Shown here piece by piece: positions 1 to 9,840 of a DNA stretch of 64,000 nucleotides. Where the stretch lies: positions 13,508,443 through 13,572,442 of the forward strand of contig NC_133236.1 in NCBI RefSeq assembly GCF_040436345.1, given 5' to 3'. Under the pieces are notes generated by a model. The model was not told the DNA's origin. It made no database searches and saw only the letters and a program-made list of their open reading frames with translations. Every line of letters begins with the position of its first letter. The first letter of the stretch is position 1. The DNA is from Pagrus major. Lineage: Eukaryota; Chordata; Actinopteri; Spariformes; Sparidae. The position numbers and the translations under genes are program-made.

Positions 1-268
1 CCAGAGTTACAGGGTGCAGTCACTTTTCGGCAGGGCCAGAGGTACAGGGTGCAGTCACTTTTTGGCAGGGCCTGCCGAAAAGTGACTGCACCCTGTAACT
101 CTGGATTGCAAGGAGTGATATTGACCAAATTCACTGTACATGCACCTGGTTTCCTCTACTATTAATGCTGAAAAGACAGAGAATGTAACCCCTCCCAATC
201 CAGAGTTGCAGGGTGCAGTCACTTTTCGGCAGGGCCAGAGTTACAGGGTGCAGTCACTTTTCGGCAGG
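1..268. repeat. Array of 35-bp direct and inverted repeats at window edge
   Basis: Four direct copies of a roughly 35-bp unit (core GGGTGCAGTCACTTTT) lie at 1-35, 36-70, 200-234 and 235-268, with one inverted copy at 71-104. Copies 36-70 and 71-104 form a near-perfect hairpin. The two clusters are separated by about 95 bp of unrelated DNA. The copies differ by one or two bases. The array may continue beyond the left edge. It abuts a LINE fragment, so it may be repeat DNA that broke or flanked that insertion. The class of repeat is not known to me. Confidence 0.8.
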
Positions 269-269
269 C

Positions 270-861
270 CAATAGAAAGAATACTCTCCAGCCGTTGGAT
301 TAATCAAGCGCCACACATCTATTACAGCAAGCTGAGTTTGAAACTCCATAAAGGCTGCTGATATCTGTTTATCTGAGGGAAGGGGGAACTAGATCTGTCT
401 AATGTAGGGTCACAAACAGAATTAAAATCACCACCTATAATAAGAGGGCCCTCCATGAACTGAGATATTGCTGGGCACAGAGAAGCAAAAAACAAAGATT
501 GTTGTGTGTTTGGAGCATACAAGCTCACAGGGGTCAGTTTTTCATTTTGTAAACAGCCTGAGGTAATAACATATCTCCCATCATTATCATGATGCATACT
601 AGAAAATTTAAAGGGGAGTTTTTTTTAAATTAAAATACTAACACCTCTGCTTCCTTTGAAACCAGGGGAGGAGAACACCTGCCCAACCCATTTCTGTCTC
701 AGCTTGTTTGATTCTGTAGCATTCAGATGGGTCTCCTGCAGCATGGCCATGTCACAATTAATAGAGTTAAGATACATCAACATTTTGTATCGTTTAATTA
801 GATTGTTGATTACATTTACATTCAAACTGACCAAAGTAATTTTGTTCAATTGAGTATCCAT
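270..861 (-). pseudogene. Decayed LINE (L1/Tx1-like) ORF2 endonuclease fragment
   Basis: Reading the minus strand from 861, the translation shows the start of an apurinic-type LINE endonuclease: a strand with SLNVNVINN followed by an LQETHL motif (catalytic Glu region), then a WVGQVF...GVSILI segment. After a frame change near 600 the reading continues with SLYAPNTQQ and IIGGDFN, the GDFN motif typical of these endonucleases. The domain is frameshifted and ends near position 270, where the 35-bp repeats begin, so there is no reverse transcriptase and the copy is dead. The order of motifs supports an L1/Tx1-type element; the exact clade is not determinable from this piece. Confidence 0.75.
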
Positions 862-1925
862 AATATAACAAATGCATCATATGAATCAAAATACTGATGG
901 CACACATCTTTAGTAACCACAAGTGCGCACCAGGTGAGACAGCATTCTGGTGTGCACCCAGAGCCCGCTGCAGGAGATAGCATATGAACATAAACTTAAT
1001 GAGGGTGACACTCTTGCATCAATAAGGGAGAGGGATATATGTAACCCCTTTTTCCTTAGTGTTTATAATCTACACTGAGGTCACACCCAATAAGAATAAA
1101 ACAGGTCCTAGGTGCTCAGCTAAAGATGGTGAATTTGCTGTGGTTCTTCTCTGCTGAATTAAGCAAGGGACTTTATCGCTTGAGTGGAGAAAAAAAGGAA
1201 AATATCATGTAACTAACGCGGTGCCTCCACTGAAATGCTATGTTACTATGCTATGTTCTAGCAAAAAATATGTAAGCCCTCAGAACTCAAGTAAATACAG
1301 TTTACTCTAAAAGAATGTTAAACAACAATATGTAAAGGTAGAACACAAACATTTATTTTGCTTTAAACCTTCTAGATCTTTGGAATAATACCTTTAAAGG
1401 AGAAATGCTTCAGAGATGGATAAGTAAATAGAAAACAACAAACAAAACACTGGTATGCTTTAAATCAAGACAGTTATTACCTGAAGCATCAAAATGCTCG
1501 TCCTCTTACCCTTTTAGATCAATAGAACAGTTTAAGTTTTCTTCAACAAACCAATAATGAAATGTGTATGCATGTGTATGTGTAGTTTTAAATCAAAAGA
1601 TATAATTTTTACTCAAAAGAGTACACTTTTAACCCTTACTGTTCTCTCACATCAATTAAATGAAATGTTTTAATTTGAGCTCACCTTGTTTAATCTCGAG
1701 AATAAAATCTACTTATCAAAGATTTTGTGACTTAAAAAAAACGTTATAGTATTTTGATTCGTGTCTGTGGTGGAAATGCAGAACAGATCTTGAATTTAGG
1801 CACATGTATGTCCAGGTGCTAAGGGTGCTGTACCCAAAGCGTTTGGTGGAAATGTGGCTTTTGATAAACACAGCATAAGTTCAGATAATTTGTCAACATA
1901 AATGACAGACACTGAGTGGATTTAA
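862..1925. other. AT-rich intergenic DNA, no gene seen
   Basis: No open frame with recognisable domains and no clear splice-bounded exon was found on either strand. The DNA is AT-rich with scattered stop codons in all frames. Confidence 0.5.
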
Positions 1926-1931
1926 GCATGT

Positions 1932-1937
1932 TTTATT
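1932..1937 (-). terminator. Candidate polyadenylation signal AATAAA
   Basis: A minus-strand AATAAA lies about 150 nt past the stop codon of the candidate terminal exon ending at 2088. It could serve that candidate transcript or be a distal signal for clu. It has no support beyond the motif. Confidence 0.3.
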
Positions 1938-2087
1938 ACATCTCTATGTATTGCTTCAATGCTAGGCTGCTGTACAGAGGGGCCCAAAGAAATCCTTAAC
2001 GTAATCAACTCCTACAATATTTCACTTTCTCATCCTCAGTGAGTTCAACTCCAGCAAATCAACCACTTCAACCAACTCAGATGAAAG

Positions 2088-2590
2088 CTATCCGAGCTCT
2101 GTCGAAGGGTCACCCAGGTCATTGAAGTCGCTGAAAGAGCCTGAACAATCTTTGTTATACTGAATCTTCCTGGAAGAAGTACCAGTTTAATCTGTGGGTG
2201 TTAGAAAAGCCTGAATGCAGAGAAAAAAAACCTCTCAGAGTCACATCAGTTTTGACTCAAGCATGAATCATTTAAGCGCTGTGGTGCCTCTTTTGCAAAG
2301 CCCAGCTCACATAATGTATAAGACCTTAGGTTGGAGGTACTATAGACATGATATCTACATCTACTGAATATCTTCTCTCACAGCAGGACAAAGAGCTCTA
2401 GTGTGACGATATAAATCTCTGAGGTTAAACTGTGTCGTTTGCAAAAGCAGGACTCTTTTGTTAGATTTGGATCAGTATCAGTTGGCTTCAGGAGATTTTT
2501 CAGGTGAGTTTTGATGAATCCAGAACATTCTCTGGTCAGCTGACAGTGCAGGGTGGGGTGTGAATCCAACGGAGACTTTATTTCACCATG
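2088..2590 (-). CDS. Candidate last two exons of an unrecognised gene
   Basis: Two minus-strand open segments fit together as exons. Segment A (2590 down to about 2380) follows a strong acceptor (TTGTTTTTCCAG) and reads about 70 codons, including HCQLTRECSGFIKTHL. It meets a good donor (CT|GTGAGA) just before its in-frame stop. Segment B (2169 to 2088) follows the acceptor CTTCTTCCAG. Its first base completes a Leu codon left open by A, and it reads 26 more codons, ending in GDPSTELG and a stop. AATAAA follows about 150 nt later. I do not recognise the product. No upstream exon in frame was found between 2600 and 3450. It could be a decayed gene, an alternative 3' end or chance. Seen: phase-compatible boundaries. 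Inferred: that it is a gene. Confidence 0.3.
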
Positions 2591-2994
2591 CTGGAAAAAC
2601 AAAGACAGGAGGAACAGAGATTGTTAATTATTCTTGTATATCATATTAATTAGTTAATTTTCACGTCATAGCCTACAATCCATCTGGTGTTTCCTCACAA
2701 GTTAAAATCTGAGAGGACAGCTCTTTTCCACATCTTAACTTATCTCTTTGTTCAAGGATGAGACAAAACGTGGCCAAAGCTCTGGATAAATCTAGTTTGT
2801 GCAGCTTGAATTACATTTTTTTTTCAATCACATTTCCTGATACTATTTTGTATTCTCACAGGGGGTCGAGGACATTTTGACAACTGAGATTTCACAACCA
2901 AAATTCAAATTCAGTTAGAGCCACTACTCTTGTACATGTAAACATCCTGCTTTCAGATTTCTAAACAACATTTAAGTACAACATGAGTAACTAT

Positions 2995-3000
2995 TTTAAT
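2995..3000 (-). terminator. Candidate clu polyadenylation signal (ATTAAA)
   Basis: This is the first AATAAA-like hexamer on the minus strand after the clu stop, about 455 nt downstream. A canonical AATAAA lies further on at 2577-2582. Which one is used cannot be told from sequence. Confidence 0.25.
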
Positions 3001-3049
3001 GACACAAATGTAGTTGAGTAAATTGGCATTTTCACGTGTGTATGTGGTA

Positions 3050-3352
3050 AATATGAAGCTACAGCTAGCAGCTGGTTAGCTTAGCTTCGCATGCAGTCTG
3101 GCAACAGGTTGCCAGGGAGCAGTTGCCAGGCAACCACCCAAGGTTCCCGAATCTTACGTGTCCGAGAAATATTCAGCCGCACTTCAGCTTTTGATCAGAA
3201 TGAATAAACAAGATAAAACATGTTGAGGACTGACCTTAGAATGCTAGTGGGTATATTTTGTTAGCTTTGGCCACACTAGCTAGCTTTTTCCCCATCTTTC
3301 CAGTCTCTATGCTAAGCTAAGTTAACCAGTTACTGGCTGTAGCTTCATATTA
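3050..3352. repeat. Copy of a common fish 'TTAGCTTAGC' interspersed repeat
   Basis: The segment carries the words GTTAGCTTAGCTTCGCATG and, near its end, GCTAAGCTAAGTTAACC and ATCTAACTC. The same family occurs at 32.92-33.27 kb, 42.8-44.0 kb and 49.54-49.63 kb. It probably lies in the clu 3' UTR or just beyond it. Confidence 0.6.
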
Positions 3353-3453
3353 ATTCATTTCATCTAACTCTCGACAAGCAAGTGAATAAACACACAAATG
3401 CACCCCAAAACTATTTCTTTAACTGTCGGTCATTATTCTCTTCTGTCTGACAC

Positions 3454-6400
3454 TCACACGCTGGTTTCCTTGTAGCGGTCCAGAGCCTTCTGAGCCACCA
3501 CCTCGGAGAACTTGGGGTCGGTCCAGGGGATGTCGCCTGGCACGCTGACGTTCATCGGTGGAGAGTCAAAGAGCTGCACGGACACGGCGGTTTCTCCGGG
3601 CTGCTTCTCCTCTCCAGCTGGCTTCTCCTCAGTGTCATTGCAGATCACCTGCACGGTTTTTCAGAAAAAAAAGCTTCAACATATCTGCATGTAGTGGATA
3701 GATACTGGCCATAAATCTCTACACTTGAGTTGATTTAAAGCTTGAATTAATATCCAACTAGCACGGTGGCTGTCAAAATAAAATGTCATATTTTTTGGTT
3801 TTCTTTTCATACAGACCCAATCAAAGAAAGACGCAGCGCTACAGTGAAAGAAAGCAGCTACGTACCGTCTGAACCTGGAAGATGTTGTCTTTGGTGTTGT
3901 TGGCCAGAGATGACACCCAGCCGAACTGGCTGTTCAGCATGTCCAGGAGGGAGGAGGTGTTGACCATCTTCTCCTCGAACCTCTTCAGGAGGTTGTTGTA
4001 CAGCTGTGTGAAACGCTCGGCCATGGCCAAAGCCTCCTCCAGTTCCTCCTTCAGAGGGCCCTCCAGGGGTCTCTTCCCGGAGCAGTCTGGAAAGAAAACA
4101 GATAAACAACATCGTCATGGAGCTCGGGTAAGGTCAGAAGCGTTTTCTTATCGTCCTTTATCGATTTTATTCTTTCATTCATCTCTATTTTTGCGTTACT
4201 TTTCCTCTTTCTTTATCTGTGATCTTGCCAGTTTTATGGCTTTTATTCCTTTTGCTTTTTGGGTTTTTACATTTTCTGTTCTGCCTTCTTGTTCTAACTC
4301 ACCTTCGACTCGGCTTCCTTGTGTTTGGCTCTTGTTGTTGAGTATTTATTCTGTAATATCGTCTTCCTGAGCTTCCTGCTTTTGCTTGCTTGTCAAAGCA
4401 CTTTGTAAACTGGTTTTAAAGGTGCTATATAAATAAAGTTCATTATTATTATTATCATTCTGTTCTTAGAGAAACAGCTTTACATCGTTGATGATTTTAG
4501 AGCAATTTGTGAAGCATAACACTTCCAGCTGATAGGGCAGGTGTCGTATGAGTGTGTGTTGGTGTAAAACTGTATTGATGGGCCTCAGTATAAAGGGCTT
4601 CTGGCAGCATTTTGCAATGTCATTGAAAAAGACAACCATCTCCGTTTTAGATGAGGACGCACAAAGAGGAGGCACAAAGTGTTCCAGCTGCATAATATTA
4701 TCTGAAATCTAAAGATAGATTTCAGGCTGTGGTGTTTATATAAACAGGCTGAGGCTGAAGTGATCCTCTGAATGTGAAATCGATGTGATACATTTCCCGT
4801 TCATGTCAGAGGGACAAAAACATCAACACAAAGGGATGGATAATTAAATGACACTCTCTCTGCATCCGCTGGCCTTCATTTGAGCCTCTTCCTGTTTTCA
4901 GCGTTCACATAAATCATAATTGTGTTGCTCTGATTAAAACATTTCTGGATCATCACCCTGCAGCTCCGGCTGGTTTCCCGCTCAATGACAGGACACAGCC
5001 AGACCTCCCTTGACATTTTGAGCAGTTATTATTAGTTGTTTTATGACATCTTACATGATTTATTTGTTTATCAATGTTGTTATTAATATTTTATTTTTAT
5101 TTACTATATTTTTCCCTCAGAAAAACTCATTATGTGTTTTTTTTCTGCTTTTCTAACTATATCATCCCCCACATCTCCGTTATTATACCTTTTTATGACT
5201 CATTTACGGAAGCCCTAAAGGGCCATGCATTCATACATCTTATTTCCTCCGTTTTCCCGTGATAACGAGTTAATTTCATTTGTTTTCTCGAGATAACGAA
5301 ACTTTGTTTTCACGAGATAACGATATAACTAATTCGAGATCTCTGGAAAACAAAGTTTTGTTATCTCGAGATCTCGAGAAAATTATCCCGTTATCTCGGG
5401 AAAACAGCAGTTGTTATTTCGAGATAATAACTCGAGATCTCGAGAAAACAAATGAAATAAACTCGTTATCAAGGGAAAACAAAGTTTTGTTATCTCGAGA
5501 TAACGAAACTTTGTTTTCACGAGATAACGATATAATTAATTCGAGATCTCGGGAAAACAAAGTTTTGTTATCTCGAGATCTCGAGAAAATTATCCCGTTA
5601 TCTCGGGAAAACAGTAGTTGTTATTTCGAGATTATAACTCGAGATCTCGAGAAAACAAATGAAATTAACTTGTTATCACGGGAAAATGGAGGAAATAAAA
5701 TGTATGAATGCCTGGCCCTTTAGGGCTTCCGTACTCATTCTATCCGTCTCAACGTAAAATAAAAATGAAAACACTTCATCTTACCGATGTGTTGGATCTC
5801 TTTGCATTTCTGACACTCTTCGCGGAACCTGAGGCAACCGGCTGAGTTGCGGCGGATCTCTCTGCAGGTCATCCTGCCGTTGCCAAAAGGTTTGGTGATG
5901 ACCACGTCCTCATTCACGCTGCCGTCTGCGACCACACAGAAACGTAAAGTTATACTTGGAAACCTTGACAGCTCAAAAGTACAGAGGATCTTGAAACCAA
6001 AGTGGTTCTGAAGGTCCAAAAAGATTTTGTTTCAGAGACTTTGTTTCCTGCATTCTGGTGACTTTTAGAGAATGAAAATAATAAAATAAGTAAACTGCAA
6101 CAGCATTTTTATATTACACTATTCGTCCATTTTTTGCCCCTTGAAGAGTCTGTGCACACCACTGCCCTGTGTTGTCAGTCTCTCCATAAGGATTGATGGA
6201 GGTGCAACCTCAGTGATCGACAGGAAAATCGATGTTGCAGATTTTACAAAATGCACGCCCCTTTCCTTCAAACTTTCTGTAAGGAACGGGAATTCTTCTA
6301 TCCAGGAAGTCAGAAATTTGCTTGAGTATTTCCTTTTCCTGCATTTCTTTGTCCGACTGTCCCTCACTGAGGAGGGAAAGACGCAGCAGTACAGTGGACC

Positions 6401-8561
6401 ACATTCTGTACAGAGCCAAAACAGGTTGTGATAACTAAAAAGGGAGAAAGGTTTGAAAATGTGTCGTAAAAGTTGTCATAAATCAGGAGAATTATAGGAG
6501 TTGTGACCCCAGGAGGAAGTGTTTAATCTATGTGTGGTTGGAAACTAACTAAAAACCTTCTGAAGCAAAACACTCACAAACAAAAATCAACAAAAATCTG
6601 AAATCTAGAATCCAGTTTTCAATTTGATTGCCCTTACATGACGACAAAGGTGCAAGGGCATCTATAGTCATGGTTTAAGTAGAACATGTGATAAAACGTA
6701 CCCTCATTAGGAGGTGTGTCTGAGTCCATGTCCATCATGGAGCCCATGGAGCTGAAGAAGTTCCTGCTCATGCCCGACATCGGGGAGAATAAATTCTGGA
6801 AGCCGTGGAAAGGATCGCGGAACAGAGAGCGAATGCTTCGGGTCCGGCGAGCGTACGGTCCCAGGAAATTAGGAAGATAGAAGACTGGAGGGTTGTAGTG
6901 CACATGATCCGCCACCTGAGAAACACCCGGAGCACAGATTATGTCGGTTTTCTCGTTGTATTCACTTATTGTAAAAGTCATCTGGAGAACGCAGTCATTA
7001 CTTCACATCTACGGTCCACAGTACCTTCATGCTGTCTGTGAATATGCTGTCCACGCCGTCGGCCATCTCGGTGTATTTTTCCTCCAGGTTCCTGAACTCT
7101 TTGCTCTGTCGTTGTCCCTCCTGCTCCAGGACGTCAATCTTCTCCCCGTTGATCCAGATGGAGAACGGAGACGTTATGTTCAGCACATCTTCCAGCTGCC
7201 AGTGACAAAGGAGAACTTTTGATTTCAAATCAAACATTAAACATTGTGGTGAAGAGTAGCTGTCATAAAATGTTCGTGTTTCTGACAGTAAGTCGAGGGC
7301 TGATAACGATCCTTTCTGGACCAACGTTGCCAGAATATTTGTGACTTTATGTGTCATTAAATTTGACATTTTACATTCAGCTGAAATTATGAAGTATTCT
7401 GCATTAATTTCACGAGAAGGCTTTAATTTGTATTAAAGATAACACTCATAATCCTTCATAAAACAGGACATTCACCAGTTAATATCTGGATTATAATCAG
7501 CCCCATATATATAATTAAGTATGATTATAGGTGTGTGTACACGTGATGGTCTGACCTGACGTCCCACCAGTCCAGATCCACTGCTGCAGGTTCGGGAGTA
7601 GTATTTAACGCAGGTGTTCTTCAGACACGGCTTACACTCCTCCCACAGGGCCTTCATCGTCTCATTACAGACCTCCTCCTCCTGCTCCAGCTTGGTCTCC
7701 ATCTCCTGAGCCGCACGCATCGCGTCCTGCAGTGAAACAAAGAGGTGAGCTTTTATTTTGGTGGGATCCTGAGAACTGATCGTTAATAATGTTTCCTTAA
7801 GGACCAACCAAATGCTGGTTATTAATCATTTTAAGATCATTAAGTCAAAATATCTTAACATCTACTATAGCTAAGAAAAAGGCCTTATTAATCCATTTGT
7901 CATAAGGAAATTATAGAACCACCATCTCATTGTGGCATCAGTGCTGATATCGGACACAAACAGCGCTATCAGGCACCTCTTTCTGCTCCTTGGTCTTCTC
8001 CAGGGCATCCAGAAGCTTCTGGTGGTCCTCTGAAGATTTCTGCATCACGGTCTTCATCTCCTTCACTCCGTTAACGGCATTTTCAATCTGTTGATCCAGA
8101 TATTTCTCTCCCTGCAGGGAGAGCTCTGTAGAAACAGACGCAGCACATATAACGACCAGTTTACCAAAAAGACAAACTATTTTCTTAATTAATGATCGAT
8201 TGAGATATCAGCCAATGAGACAGTGTAACTTTAGCTGTATTTGTCCATCAAAGTAAAATAGTTTTTAAAGTTCTAACGGCTGCTTTTGTTTTTGAAGAAA
8301 CAATGTCCTGGTTCCTCTGGATGGTCCACAGACTTCACTTTGTACAGTTTCTTTTGATTTCATAGACTAAATGATGAATCGATTGATCATGAATATAATC
8401 AGCAGATTCATCAATAATAAAATGTGGGTGCAGTGAAACTCACGGTTCAGGTCGTCTTTTGTTGGAAGCACGACACCGTTGACTGTGGCCAGAAGAAGAG
8501 CCACCACCGCCAGAATCTTGGACCCCTTCTTCTTCTTCATCATCATCATCATCATTAGCAT
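3454..8561 (-). CDS. clu: Clusterin (apolipoprotein J)
   Basis: Secreted heterodimeric glycoprotein chaperone that binds misfolded proteins and lipids outside the cell. Coding exons in transcript order: 8561-8444, 8125-7977, 7726-7556, 7195-7025, 6915-6702, 5925-5785, 4086-3866, 3648-3454. All have GT-AG borders and compatible phases, giving 459 residues (human 449). A signal peptide core ([14 protein letters not shown], residues 16-29) follows an odd Met/Lys run. The beta chain has Cys 109, 120, 123, 128, 136 and the alpha chain Cys 295, 305, 312, 315, 323. These spacings equal those of human clusterin and would form the five interchain disulfides. The maturation site is most likely SIR|SLF (residues 232/233). 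N-glycosylation sequons include NET, NIT, NTS, NDT and NVS. An extra Cys 398 sits near the C-terminus. The exon 9 acceptor is weak but in phase. The start could be any Met of residues 1-8. Confidence 0.95.
4378..4460 (+). repeat. 3' tail of a LINE/SINE-type element
   Basis: The end reads AAAGCACTTTGTAAACTGG, then TGCTATATAAATAAAG, then (ATT)n. This is the usual tail of a widespread teleost retroelement family. It lies in a clu intron. The upstream body is not recognisable with confidence. Confidence 0.5.
5205..5733. mobile_element. Palindromic foldback/MITE element in clu intron
   Basis: The ends are inverted copies (TACGGAAGCCCTAAAGGGCC on the left, its complement with small differences on the right). 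The inside is two direct units of about 207 bp (starting near 5296 and 5503) packed with palindromes such as TTATCTCGAGATAAC and GAGATCTCGAGA. Flanks repeat CTCATT (6 bp outside TACGGAAG, or an imperfect 8 bp if the element starts at ACGGAAG), consistent with a target duplication. A 147-codon plus-strand open frame (5280-5723) is only the repeat read through and should not be taken as a gene. No transposase is present. A decayed relative lies near 51.65-51.79 kb. Confidence 0.75.
6119..6419 (-). pseudogene. Possible BED/hAT-like zinc-finger fragment
   Basis: On the minus strand, 6419-6210 reads a basic and acidic stretch ending [18 protein letters not shown], then a stop. Downstream residues may continue a degraded finger. 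CxxC with AFCKIC resembles the first half of BED-type zinc fingers found in hAT-derived fish elements. It sits inside the clu intron between coding exons 5 and 6. There is no second half with clear His residues, so this is a weak call. Confidence 0.25.
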
Positions 8562-8608
8562 CCTCTCTGCCTCTCACGGGGCCAGCAGGCAATGATGAGA
8601 CAAAAAAC
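8559..8608 (-). other. clu: clu exon 2 5' UTR and trinucleotide start region
   Basis: The acceptor TTTCTGTCCACAG precedes position 8608 and opens the exon holding the clu start. The start sits in a run of ATG then AAG triplets, giving Met-Leu-Met(6)-Lys(4). The exon's untranslated part is about 47 nt. Because the start is in a microsatellite, its length may vary between individuals without changing the frame. Confidence 0.7.
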
Positions 8609-8699
8609 CTGTGGACAGAAAACATCACACATGAAAAAGTCCTCCTGACTGTGTTGTAATGTTGTTGTACTGCCTCTTTGCGTCCACTAGAGGGCGACA

Positions 8700-9235
8700 T
8701 ACGCTGCAAAGAAACCAGAAACCTACGCAGTAAAAAAATCACCATGCTTGCTCAGCAGTTTTATACCCTCAAAAATAACTGCACAGATCAATACTAATAC
8801 ATAATTCAAACCGTCGCCTGCTGATGGATCATTTTCCTCGTCTCCCCTTACGTTCAGTAACCGTCAGCAAGGTCGCAGCGCTGACCTCAGATCAGTGTTT
8901 CCTCTGACTCTGACCAGCTCTGCCTCTCAGAAGTATTACATAAAGAGAACAGCGAGCTCTTTCTCTGTTAACACATTTTTTCTGTGCCGTGTGCTCGCTC
9001 AATGACAGCTTCAACAGAGAGGGACTGTAGCTCCTGATGCTTTTTCTTCACGCCGTGATAAAGACAGAGGCAGAGTGTCATCACACATGTGGACCGTACA
9101 GCTTTTCCTCCTCTGTTGATCATTTCTGCAGCCAGACATAACGCTCCCCCGTCCTCCCAAACTATCTGTCGTTGAAAAGCAAAGTATAAACATTATTTTG
9201 ACGTGCAAAACAAAGCCTCTATTCCTCCGGTTTCA
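8700..9235. other. clu intron 1, proximal part, no gene seen
   Basis: This stretch lies in the long intron between the noncoding first exon and the start exon of clu. No exon, RNA gene or element was recognised. Confidence 0.4.
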
Positions 9236-9236
9236 T

Positions 9237-9412
9237 GCTTGCACCACATTTTGGTACCTGGCTGCAGGGATTTGTTCCCATTTAGCCTCAAGAGCATCAG
9301 TGAGGTCAGATGATGTTGGTTTATGAGGCCTGACTTGCAGAGTGTGTTCCAGTTCAGCCCAAAGTCATTGGATGGGGTTAAAGTCAGCGCTCTGTGCAGG
9401 ACCGTGAAGGTC
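9237..9412 (-). pseudogene. Tc1-type transposase 3' fragment
   Basis: The minus-strand translation reads PAQSADFNPIQ, a stop, LWAELEHTLQVRPHKPTS and further residues. This matches the end of Tc1/mariner transposases, where PxQSPDLNPIENLW carries the last acidic residue of the DDE triad. Here Leu-to-Phe and a stop have decayed the motif. The rest of the element is missing. Confidence 0.75.
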
Positions 9413-9429
9413 TTCTGGAAACTAAAGGG

Positions 9430-9840
9430 GACAGAGACTTTGTCATCACTGATCCGAGAAATAAGGCGTCTGAGTCAGCGTCTCTAAAAACATACTTTTA
9501 CTGGAAAGCATGTCCTGATTTTATCTGGGCTGCATGTTTATATTGTCTTTTAATTGCCTTTTTTTATTTGAATGTTTTTTTAATCAACAATTACTCATTA
9601 CTCATACAGAATTTTACTCATTTTTACCTTTTACTTTGTTTTGTTAAGTGCTCTATGAATAAAGTTTCTTCCTTTTTCTTCTTCTTCCTTACTCTTTTTT
9701 CTTCTTCTTCTTCTTCTTCTTTTCTTCCTCTTTTTTGATCTTCATCTCCTTCTCCTTGCTCCTCTTCCTCTCCTTCCTATTCTTCTGCTTTCTCTTCTTA
9801 TTCTCCTTCCTCTCCTCTCCTTCCATTAAACTGATACGGA
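9430..9840 (+). repeat. LINE-like tail followed by polypyrimidine tract
   Basis: The segment has a retroelement-like end (GTGCTCTATGAATAAAGTTT near 9648) and then about 170 bp of (CTT)n/(CCT)n polypyrimidine DNA. The open frames here are low-complexity artefacts. Confidence 0.45.

Noticed and set aside
1..268. CRISPR-like array reading of the 35-bp repeats
   Set aside because: Spacing is irregular, copies are adjacent or inverted, there are no unique spacers, and the host is a vertebrate.
3882..4370. 162-codon plus-strand frame overlapping a clu exon
   Set aside because: Antisense shadow of clu exon sequence extended into an intron; Ser/Phe-rich composition and no family features.
5280..5723. 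147-codon open frame with repeated [16 protein letters not shown] residues
   Set aside because: It is the palindromic foldback repeat read in one frame; its periodicity matches the DNA unit and there is no codon-level sign of selection.
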